DNA from: Leidyana gryllorum EB-2025a
Taxonomy: Eukaryota > Apicomplexa
Reading direction: 5' to 3'
Assembly: GCA_048772705.1 (NCBI GenBank)
Contig: JBLWGC010000133.1
Location: forward strand, 62,001-126,000
DNA length: 64,000 nt
The notes below the pieces were generated by a model. It saw only the letters and a list, made by a program, of their open reading frames with translations, searched no databases and had not been told where the DNA came from. A program made the position numbers and the translations under genes. Below are positions 55,982-64,000 of this stretch, piece after piece. Numbering within the stretch: position 1 is the first letter of the stretch; each line of letters opens with the position of its first letter.

Positions 55982-57589
55982 TTATTTCTGCACGAACTGT
56001 ACGAAAGGAGTTATTTCCATTGAAACATAGGGATAGTAATCCCCTTCTTCCTCGGCACCAGCAGCACCTTCGTCCTTCACCCCAAAGTAATTCTTCCCAA
56101 TCTGATGCTTGGAAGCGAACAGATCGTCCAACTCCCGACGCAACTTGGTCTCTTTCACTTTCGGAGCCAACCGTATGATGAAAGCGCTGAAGTCGGGTGG
56201 TAAACCGTATCGCAACGTCGCCTCCACAAATACACGCACAGCCTTCAGATGAACCCAGTTCGTGAAACACTCAGAGAAGGCGGCTGACACAATACGCGAC
56301 AGCACACTTTCCTGACGAGATCGTTCTGCCTCCAGTCGTGCCCGTTCACTCGATTTGAGCTCATATGCTCGTTCACTAAACTTGAACTCGCGAATTGTGA
56401 TACTGCAAGAAGTGGTCGGCAAGAAACAACGACGCGGGTGGGATAGCAGGGGAGACACCGGTGATTCGAACAACGCCTACCGATGATCGCGGGCTTTCTC
56501 CTTCACGATGTCAATTCGTGACTTGAAGCATACGAAAGTCCAGATTGAAGCACCGTCTTTATCAATTGGACTGTACTTCCTGTGGGAGCACACACGTGTG
56601 TGTGTGGGAGAGCTTCCGGCAGACATGATCCAGCTTACTTGTGACTATATGGCACGACCTTGTCGTCCCACTTCCAATACTTGTCAGCAAAGCCTGTCTC
56701 AGTTCTTCATAGACGCAGACGCATGCCCTCGAAATTCACTTGAACGCTCACCTGGGTACAATGGCTACTACGGTAGTGAGATGCTCCGTTTCTATGAAAT
56801 CCTGCAAGCCGGCCGAGCATGGGTGAGGACGGATAGTGTTCAAGACTTACCTGTGAACTGCATATCTGTGGAGTCAGTACATCGATCAGATCTCGTGAGA
56901 CGAAAGACAGACTATGCAGCATTTAGAATACAGATCCCGGCTTTACTCTCACCCCTCTGACTTGTTGCTGGCTGTTGAGGTAGTTTTGATTTCAGCAAAG
57001 AGAGCCGCCTTGACCCGTACTTCCTCGTCCAATTTAGCCACATTCTGCAGAATTCACCTTCCAGTTCAAGCAGCCTGTCGAGCGAGTTGTCGTTACTCAC
57101 CGCCACCAGTTGATCAACATTCTGCTTGAGCGACCGGTTGCGAGGATACTTGGCTTCATCCCAGATGAACCGTCCCAGATACTGTTCGGCGGAGACTTGA
57201 GAGGAAGAATTGGAATGTGTGTCTCAGATTAGATGTCTTGAGACTCACAAGTATTCCGTTGCCAAACGATTTTGAACTCTGTGCTCGGATCTATTTCCAG
57301 GCCCATACGCTCAAGGCGACGGCAAGCTTGCTCAACGAACGAGTCCTGTTTGACCAGATCATCGGCCATACGCACAAGGTCATCTAGTCGCCCATACTTG
57401 AAGTTCTTGGGAATGTCGAAGACCTGTGTGAGAGAATGGATCACGTGGGTCGAGTTGATACTGTGTGCTTACGGCAGAGAAATCTATGAGACGGCCACCT
57501 TGTAACCGGGACTTTAGCAGAGAGTACATGGCCTCCCGACTGTCCTGTTCAGTAGGACTGGCGACTATCCAGAAGTCATTCCGTGACAT
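55982..57589 (-). CDS. VMA5: V-ATPase subunit C (Vma5)
   Basis: Peripheral stalk subunit linking V1 and Vo of the vacuolar proton pump. ATG 57589: NDFWIVASPTEQDSREAMYS, then across introns FDIPKNFKYGRLDDLVRMAD, DSFVEQACRRLERM, a middle coiled region, KWDDKVVPYSHK/KYSPIDKDG and the diagnostic end ECFTNWVHLKAVRVFVEATL, RYGLPPDFSAFIIR, ELDDLFASKHQIGKNYFGVK, YYPYVSMEITPF. Stop 55982. At least six short introns. The one at about 56638-56577 holds an ACACACGTGTGT palindrome just before its acceptor. At about 430 aa it is slightly longer than typical (380-390). Confidence 0.92.
56590..56601. repeat. Palindrome ACACACGTGTGT in the V-ATPase C intron
   Basis: Perfect 12-nt palindrome about 12 nt before the 3' splice site of an intron (about 56638-56577) of the V-ATPase subunit C gene. 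Confidence 0.9.
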
Positions 57590-57610
57590 CGCCGTGCGCT
57601 GTGGTGACGA

Positions 57611-58690
57611 CTAATTGATGTTGTTTCTTTTGAGCTTTTCAATCACAGAGAAGAATATTGGACCACATCCTTGGCACAAGTCTGGCAAAGCCAGCAATCC
57701 ATATTCTGTTCTACGTAAGACCATTCTCTTGGGCCCCTCGTCGAGTCCCTCGGCGTCTAGCGAGATGACCAGTTGCTGAGAGTCCAACTTGGAGTTGAGT
57801 TCTGCCACTACAGTCGCCTGGGGAACAGTTTGCAGCTTTCCGGCGAATTTCTTGAGAGCAGCGGCGACTACTTTGTCATTCTCAGCCTCGCTGAGCGAGC
57901 ATGTGGAGTATACCAAACGGCCGTCTCGGGCCGCTAATTGGTCCAGGGCGGTGTTGAGCAGCTTGACTTGAACCTCGCTGATACTTTTGGAGCTCGCAGG
58001 GGTCCAGTTGGCGAGAGTCCCATCCTTGAGGCGATGCCGATCACTCGAGCAAGGTGCGTCCACGAGTATCCTTGTATATGGGCCGTATCGGCTGATCTGG
58101 GTGTTGTTCTTGGCCGCGTCCGAGCAGACGACCTGGATTGTGCCTCTACGTTGCGGAAAGTACGAGAAAAGGTTGGTGGATAAGCGTTGAATCCGAGGAT
58201 GGCTGCTCTCGTTGGCGACCATTCTGACGCCCAGTGCTTTGGGCTGCTCCGGGGGGAAGAGTTGACTGGCTATCAACAAGGCTTTGCCACCAGGTGCCTG
58301 TGAGAAGGATTGATTGCGAAGGCTCTGTCTCGCTATGGGTCTCTCTTGAACTCACTGCGCATAGGTCGAGAGCGTTGTCTGAAGGACGAACATTGAGGGC
58401 CACGACGGGAAGGATGGATGCCGGATCTGTTCAGGAAGTCCAAAGATTATATCAGTTATTAGAGAGAATTGTGTTATACCCAAGAAATAGTCCACTTTGT
58501 TATCAGTATCCTGAACGGGTGATATAAAGCAGTTCGGAGCTAAGAGGGGAGTGGTTCCCCCTGGCGGCGGCGCGTGGGCTATACGGGCGAAGAGCTGAGG
58601 ATCCTCTATCATGGCTTGTATGAGGTTGGCACGCTCCTCATCGGACTTTACTGGGAGGCTTTTGGCCCATTCCTCCGAAGAATTGCTCAT
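57611..58690 (-). CDS. NSUN-family RNA m5C methyltransferase (NSUN3/4-like)
   Basis: SAM-dependent cytosine-5 RNA methyltransferase. ATG 58690 ([20 protein letters not shown]) lies inside the SEC11 stop codon. Across introns: MIEDPQLFARIAHAPPPGG, DNKVDYFLG, then VRPSDNALDLCA/APGGKALL (SAM-binding motif, intron inside DLCAAPGGK), RILVDAPCSSDRHRLKDGTL (motif IV with Cys) and GRLVYSTCSLSEAENDKVVA (motif VI with the catalytic Cys). The C-terminus CQGCGPIFFSVIEKLKR resembles the NSUN3/4 branch, which modifies mitochondrial tRNA or rRNA. Localisation is not clear from this N-terminus. Stop 57611, 21 nt from the V-ATPase C start. Confidence 0.88.
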
Positions 58691-59432
58691 ACGTCCTTGC
58701 CCAGCAGCAACAGAAAGCCCAAAATTCCAAGGACTCCCCATTTGAGACTGAAGTGGGAAACCATCGAGGGAGACTCCGGTGTTTCTTTCCACTTACGCAG
58801 GATAATCATTAAGCCAAATTGTGACCATTCCAACCTTTGGCGCGATACTGCATAGATTGTGAAGAGAGTCTAAAATCTCAGTTTGAACGTACCCAACAGC
58901 CTTTCCAACAATATCAGAGTTTCGCAGCCAATTCTGTCCTTCATTATATAATCCTCTGTCATCAACGCGGTTGTTGTCTCCCTTTGTGAGCAGCCACGAC
59001 TCGCCCTCAACTCTGTGTGTGTGTGTGTGTGTGTATTGTGAGATCTGAGTGTGGCTTACGGCTCGTGGACACTCAGGACTCTGTGTACAATGGGGATGCC
59101 TCGGCTTTCCACTTGGTACACAACAATGTCTCCGGCGTGGAGTGTGTCGGCTCCGGTGAGGAAGAGTACGTCTCCTCTGTACATTCCGGGCTCCATGGAC
59201 CCACTGAGTACGACGACCACAGGAGACTCGCAGTTAGTGACAGTCATGAGACATCTCCAGAGTACAAAGGCCGACAGAATGATACATCCTGTAGTGATAA
59301 CTTGATTGAGGGCCTAAAGTTGCAATAGTGGTGGGAAAGGGTCTCGAGTTTCACCTTGCGGGGTTTGCGGAGAATGCGTTTGATGTCACTGACGAGATCG
59401 CTAATACCTAAGCTCTCTATCAGGCTGCCCAT
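58687..59432 (-). CDS. SEC11: Signal peptidase complex catalytic subunit SEC11
   Basis: Cleaves signal peptides at the ER membrane. ATG 59432 ([20 protein letters not shown]); a 45-nt intron, then the membrane anchor [40 protein letters not shown] with the catalytic Ser, [20 protein letters not shown] with the catalytic His and, across a (GT)n-containing intron, [19 protein letters not shown] with the conserved Asp. After a further intron come [15 protein letters not shown] and the final exon [19 protein letters not shown], stop TGA at 58689-58687. About 185 aa, the normal length. The last four bases form ATGA shared with the NSUN start. Confidence 0.93.
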
Positions 59433-59455
59433 CTTGAGTTTTTTTATTGAAGAAT
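59433..59455. promoter_or_regulatory. 23-bp divergent promoter region, SEC11/SPT5
   Basis: The gap between the two ATGs is AT-rich with a T7 run followed by ATTGA. Both flanking genes are confidently identified and their N-termini fit their families, so the spacing is reliable. Confidence 0.7.
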
Positions 59456-62033
59456 ATGGCTCGTCGGAAAGCTGATGAGCTGGATGACGACCCCGACGCG
59501 AGTGACGGCAGAGTGAGTTTCGTACAGCGAGGCACCAAATGCTGCTTGAAACCCTCAGGGACCTCCCCAGAAGAAGAGGAAGAAGAAGGTCATAAGCTTC
59601 GTTGAGACTGAAGCTCAAGAAGACGAAGAGGGAGATTCTGAGGAGTACGAGGTGGACGGGGACGAAGATGGCTTTGTGTTGGACCACGACGAGGCAGAAG
59701 AGGCCCGTGAACTCGAGTTGGCTCAGAGAAGAAGGGCCGAGGATCGCATGAATAACCAACAGAGACGAGGTGGCGCTGGCCACTTTGCCACCAAAATCGG
59801 AGATTTGGAACGACGGTACCAGGACGAGGAGTATGACGCTGGTGAATTCGAGGAGGCCGTCGATGAAGGAGGAGACGGAGAGGTCGAGGGAGACGATGGA
59901 AACTATTACGAGGGCGGCTTGGAAGACGATTTAACTCGGATGCTGCCCAACGTGGGCGCCTGGAAGCTCTGGAAAGTCCCCACCATACGCCCGGGCGTTG
60001 AGAGGGAGACAGTTATCGCTATTTTGAAACGCTATGCGGAAACCCCCGAGGCGCAAAGAGCCACATTCCAAATCGGTTCGGCGTTCGCAAGTGACAATGT
60101 CAAAGGCGCTGTGTATGTTGAAGCCATCTCGCCTCTATATATCATCGACGCTCTCCGAGACATCAGAACCCTCGTTCTGGTCCGCAACCAAATCAAAATG
60201 GTCCCTATCAAAGAAATGACCGATGTCTTCAGGGTGGCGGGAACTGGCGAAGACTTCCCCCGCCGGGGAGAGTGGGCCAGATTCGCTCGCGGGCCCTATG
60301 CCGGGGACATATGTCTCGTTTCGGACGTGGATGAGTCCAGCCAGTCTGTCACTGTCCGTGTGGTGCCCCGTATCGACTTGGCTTACGAAGCCAAAGCCAT
60401 CCAAAAGGAGAACGAAGGACTGGAGAAGGTCCACGCGCCGCCCAAATCTCGACCTGCGCCCGGGTGTATCACTATCGCTGACCTCGAGGCACGCGGAATA
60501 GAGCCCGAGCGCGTCAATGATCTCGCAGAAGCGTTCAAATTCCGAAATTATGTCATTGAAGAGGCTACCGGGTACCTCTTCAAGACCACAAAGATTTCAC
60601 AACTGGTCACCGGAGAACGAGTCAAAGCAACGTCACTGGAAATCGAAGAGTTTATTGGAACAAGAGACCTCAACGAAATCATCACAGACTTCCAACTCAG
60701 CAACCGGGGTGTTGCAGATGCCGGCTTCGACGTCGGACAACGAGTTTGGATTATGAAGAAAGATCTCATGGGTATTAGTGGAGTCGTCAAAGCTAAAGAA
60801 GATGACCGTCTCGTCGTCCAACCGGAGGACTCGAGTCTGATGCCCATCACCATCGAACCCTCCTTTTGTGTCAAACGCTTCGACCGCGGCGAATCTGTCA
60901 AAGTCATCGCCGGACAGAACGAGGGCGACGTTGGACTCATCACCAAGTTGGAAGTTTCCAAGAATATCGCTCACGTACTCAGTACTGAGACACATAGACA
61001 GATCACTGTCAGTCTCGCTCATCTCGCCCCCATCCCCAATGACACTGTCACCCCCGTCGGGCTCACAAAGATCGACGGATACGCCATCGGTGACTTGGTT
61101 CAACTGGCTACCTCGCTGGAAGTCGGCGTCATAACAAAGATTCTCAAGACAAGGTGAGCTGCTGCAGCGCAGCGATCAACTCTCATAAAACAATGCTTCT
61201 CTCTCAGACGGATTGAAGTGCTCTGCAAAGATGGCACCATATCTTGCGATGTGTCTCAGCTGAGCGGCAAAAAGCAGCTCAAGTTGGCCCACGCGTTGGA
61301 CAGTCAAAACAACCAGTTCGGAACTGGCGAATCGGTCGAAATTCTGGAAGGCCCCTGTGCCAAGAAGACCGGAACCGTCAAGTATATATGGAAAGATACG
61401 GTATTCATACAGGTGAGTCGCATTGCCTCACTCACTCACTCAATTTATCGCATATGCCTTCTCTTTCGCAGATCCCCTCAGCTGTGACCTCAGCCGGTTT
61501 GGTCGTCTCGGAGGCCAACGCTCTGCGGTTGATGCAGGGAGACCGCGAAAAAGAGGCAGGAACCGGCGGAGGGGAGAACTTGGAGCTCGGGGCTCAACCC
61601 CGGCCGCAGAATGGCCAGAGCAACTTCCGCGGACGTGGTGGCTTTGCGGTAGGTGCCTTTCGGGCGGTATACGTAGTGATCGTGTGATCGTATTGGCGTA
61701 CGCAGGGTCGGGGTCAAATCAGCTTCCGGACGCAATTCAATCTGATGGGTAACCGTGTGAAGATTGTGGGCGGTCAGTATAAGGGAATGCTCGGAGAGCT
61801 CCGTGCAATTCACGGCCCTGATGCAGTGTAAGTGGGCGATTGAGGGACGACGACACTGATACTCTGTGTGATTTTGTTTTTGTAGGGTCCTGATATCAGC
61901 CCTGGGAAAGGAGGTCCCTTTGCCGCGCGTGCAGGTTACCCTTTGCGAAGGCGGGGGAGAGGGCGTGCAACGTTTCTTCCGTCCTTCTGGGGGTGGACGG
62001 GGACGCGGTCGGGGTCGTGGAGGCAACTTTTAG
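59456..62033 (+). CDS. SPT5: Transcription elongation factor SPT5
   Basis: Partner of SPT4 that clamps RNA polymerase II. ATG 59456 (MARRKADELDDDPDASDGR), a short intron, then a Lys-rich patch and an acidic N-terminus. The NGN domain follows (WKLWKVPTIRPGVERETVIA, GAVYVEAISPLYIIDAL) and KOW domains: GEWARFARGPYAGDICLVSD, VGQRVWIMKKDLMGISGVVK, RGESVKVIAGQNEGDVGLIT, GESVEILEGPCAKKTGTVKY and, after further introns, NRVKIVGGQYKGMLGELRAI. The end is a short RG-rich tail (GGGRGRGRGRGGNF). The long Ser/Thr-Pro C-terminal repeat region usual in SPT5 appears to be missing. About 780 aa. The start is 23 nt from the divergent SEC11 ATG, and its stop TAG (62031-62033) overlaps the stop of the convergent gene. 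Confidence 0.92.
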
Positions 62034-62678
62034 TCTGCTGGGGGCCTGTGGGAAGGGAAGAAGCGATCGGCAGCTATGACCAGACAGGCGCCGGTGAAGC
62101 TATAGAGGCAGACGCTGGAGAAAGCGTCAAAGTGCGCTGGACGATTGAGGCGCAGGATCCACAGAGCAACGAGTATAAGGAAGAGTAGACAGTGAAAAGT
62201 CCGACTAGGCGAATGCAGCGCGAGAACTCTCCGAACTCGCAACACATTCATGGTGAGAGACAACGAAGCTTCACTGCGTCCGGGCAGAGTTTGGTCGGGC
62301 GTGGGCTCATTAGGAGCTTCGGAAATGACGACATGAATAACAGAACCTTCCCGTATAGAATTATGAGTAGCCGTCATCCACGTCTGTTGAGGCGAGAGTA
62401 ATCGACCCCCCATGATAACTCGGATTGGTTTGCCTGAGTGAGTGAAAGAGAGAGAGTGTGAGTGAGAAGAGAGAGAAAAGTTGACCTCACACACTCACCC
62501 GCTCGAATCTCATCTTCGTACTGCTCCTTGAGACTCGATTTGATGGTTTGATTTGGGTCAATTTCAATGTCTACAGGCGAAATATGGGCTCCAACGACAC
62601 TGGGTAACCACTCCGTAACTCACCTTGACTCGTGCCACCCAGCTGTCCTGGCAAAGTGAGCAGAATCCGAATCCGCAT
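62030..62678 (-). CDS. Membrane-anchored ubiquitin-like protein (TMUB/Dsc-like)
   Basis: I assemble MRIRILLTLPGQLGGTSQ (ATG 62678), a roughly 35-nt intron, HISPVDIEIDPNQTIKSSLK and EQYEDEIRAG, an intron of about 55 nt (CT-rich), then KPIRVIMGGRLLSPQQTW and EGSVIHVVISEAPNE. This is a beta-grasp ubiquitin-like domain at the very N-terminus. Two closely spaced hydrophobic helices follow (FHCLLFLILVALWIL and FDAFSSVCLYSFTGACLVIA) and a short tail, stop 62030. The order resembles TMUB/HERP-like and Dsc ubiquitin-ligase components of ER quality control. The splice at the first intron uses a weak GGAG acceptor and is less sure. Confidence 0.6.
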
Positions 62679-62699
62679 TCTGTATTGACTGAGAAAAAA
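62679..62699. promoter_or_regulatory. 21-bp divergent promoter region
   Basis: The gap between the ATGs of the ubiquitin-like membrane gene and the right-edge gene contains ATTGA and an A7 run (T7 on the other strand), the same two elements as in the SEC11/SPT5 gap. Confidence 0.45.
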
Positions 62700-64000
62700 A
62701 TGCGATGGCCACCAGAGGTTATAGAATCCTTCTGGAAAGTATGTTGTGGTGTAACTGATCTACGCCAAGCGAAGCTTCTCGAGGCCAAATTGAGGTGTGT
62801 GCCCGAACAGACACGGAGAGATTGACATTATTCTTTCGCAGGAAGGGCACAGGCACTGAGTATCTATTGGAGATCAACACATGTCACTGCTCTGGTGCCC
62901 AAGGCGACGATTGTGGCGGGGCGGCACATCACCACAAAGAGGGAGACGCCACGCATACTCACGGCGGCCGTAACTCTCTCGCGCCCTATTGTTTCCGCAA
63001 GAGCACCGGTGAGCAGCGAGCTGTCTGTCTGCGCGTGTCGAGACACTTTTTCGAATTAGATGACGAGTTGGGAGATTTGTTGCAGCGCTACACTCATCGT
63101 ACCATATTTATCCGAGACTATTTGGCCGAAGTCGCTGAAGTGGCAGCGGACACTTTCAATAAAGTCGTCAAACGGGCTGGGATCAGTGAGTGCCAATTTG
63201 ATCGACTTGAACACTTTGGAACACTAACACAGCGCAGCTGGAGAGATCAGAGAAGGCCTCTCTATCTCGAACCTGTTTGGAAAATGCCATCAGTCGAGTC
63301 ATCTCGCAGGCCATTCTCAAAGACGTGAGTTCCGGAAATTAGCGTCACGCCAACAAGGCTCTCCCTCTCTCTCTCTCTCTCTCCCTCACTCTCTCTCTCT
63401 CTCTCGCAGCGGCGCCAATCTCGCCAACACACTCAGCGAGACGGGGGTCTCGTGGCCTATGCCAGTAGTTATCCGAAAATGTATCCTGACTCCCCGTTTG
63501 TTGAGCTCGCATCGCTCAAGCCGGACCATATGGGAACGTTGATGAACAACGGTGTGGCCATTATCGACCATTGGCTCTCTCCCTCGGATGCGAACGCGTT
63601 GCGCGATAACTTTGATTGGCTCGAGATGAACAACGTCTATAACGATATGGTCAGACCACAGATATACTGAGAGCACAACAACGCACAGACACCGTTCTCT
63701 CCGGACCCTCATCGCACGGATCACTCTGCCTGGATCAACGGCGCGGAGATTGTCGAAAAAGTGCGGCTCCCCGTAAGCCACACTCTCGAAATCGTTTCTT
63801 TGTCACCCACCGGCGTCTCCCACCTGCAGGCCGTCAGACTGTTGCTGCAAAAGTTTGCAAGTTTGCCGTTTGAGCTCAATGCGAAGGCCAATCTCTCGCT
63901 GACTGTAAGTGGAGCCGCTGTCGGTGTGGAGCAAAGGATTGATTGTCGTCCTCAACAGATCAGCAACTCGGCACTGTTCAGCCTGTTCAGGAAGGAGGCC
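62700..64000 (+). CDS. Partial gene: Cys/His-rich N-terminus, possible 2-oxoglutarate oxygenase start, cut by window edge
   Basis: ATG 62700 (MRWPPEVIESFWKVCCGVTD). A 47-nt intron leads to KGTGTEYLLEINTCHCSGAQ and a Cys/His-rich stretch (CGGAAHHHKEGDATHTHGG), then FFELDDELGDLLQRYTHRTI. Further exons (a CT-rich intron ends near 63410) encode SSYPKMYPDSPFVELASLKP, NNGVAIIDHWLSPSDANALR, DNFDWLEMNNVYNDM and, after an apparent 39-nt intron, HRTDHSAWINGAEIVEKVRL. The last part, a strand-helix followed by a DHSAWI-type segment, is reminiscent of prolyl-hydroxylase-like oxygenases, but the diagnostic HxD...H iron ligands would lie beyond 64000. The gene continues past the edge. It could be two genes. 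Confidence 0.4.

Noticed and set aside
1-64000. CRISPR arrays, bacterial operons, rRNA genes, insertion sequences or viral insertions
   Set aside because: No spaced identical repeats, no rRNA-like sequence, no transposase or integrase frame and no terminal inverted repeats were seen; spliceosomal introns throughout show a nuclear eukaryotic genome.

Overview
The window is a gene-dense piece of a nuclear genome from a unicellular eukaryote. Most genes are interrupted by very short GT-AG introns (the ones I resolved run from about 28-37 nt to about 65 nt, with a few of 120-335 nt), standard stop codons are used, base composition is roughly balanced to slightly GC-rich, and about 34 genes fill 64 kb with almost no spacer. 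Lineage cannot be proved from sequence reading alone. A profilin that resembles the apicomplexan type in layout, together with the extreme compactness and tiny introns, makes an alveolate (for example a gregarine-like apicomplexan or a relative) my leading but unproven guess. Several listed ORFs begin at GTG or TTG; I re-anchored starts on ATG and on splice sites.

Layout. 0.1-15.9 kb is a leftward run: a divergent caspase-fold protein, an unknown 750-aa protein, a small membrane protein, the decapping enzyme DCP2, an ankyrin protein, the kinetochore protein CENP-C, an amino-acid transporter of the AAAP type and an unknown single-pass membrane protein. 15.9-26.7 kb runs rightward: VPS35 (retromer), a large unknown coiled-coil/disordered protein, diacylglycerol kinase, an F-box protein and a small protein. 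26.7-34.7 kb runs leftward: an RGG-rich protein, an unknown polytopic membrane protein, profilin and VPS34 (class III PI 3-kinase). DDX19/Dbp5 (rightward) and an SLC35F6-like transporter (leftward) converge on a 740-bp spacer with hairpins. 38.8-47.1 kb runs rightward: a giant disordered protein, a free-standing ubiquitin-like protein and an anoctamin. 47.1-59.4 kb is a tight leftward array of nine housekeeping genes (NHE exchanger, p23, TBCC, adrenodoxin-type reductase, unknown, CIA2, V-ATPase subunit C, NSUN methyltransferase, SEC11). SPT5, a membrane-anchored ubiquitin-like protein and a gene cut by the right edge, perhaps a 2-oxoglutarate oxygenase, finish the window.

How the genes relate: many belong to core cell biology, with a notable endosomal group (VPS34 making PI3P, VPS35 as retromer core, V-ATPase C acidifying, an endosomal-type NHE, DGK and anoctamin acting on lipids). 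I see no evidence that they are co-regulated as a pathway.

The most unusual property is gene packing. The start codon of the NSUN gene overlaps the stop codon of SEC11 (ATGA). Co-directional neighbours are separated by 4, 6, 11, 14, 21, 21 and 26 nt. Divergent start codons lie 10, 21 and 23 nt apart. Three convergent pairs have stop codons 1 nt apart or overlapping. Other leads are a caspase-fold protein that seems to have lost both catalytic residues, a perfect 12-nt palindrome (ACACACGTGTGT) in introns of four unrelated genes, and the structured 36.6-37.3 kb spacer.
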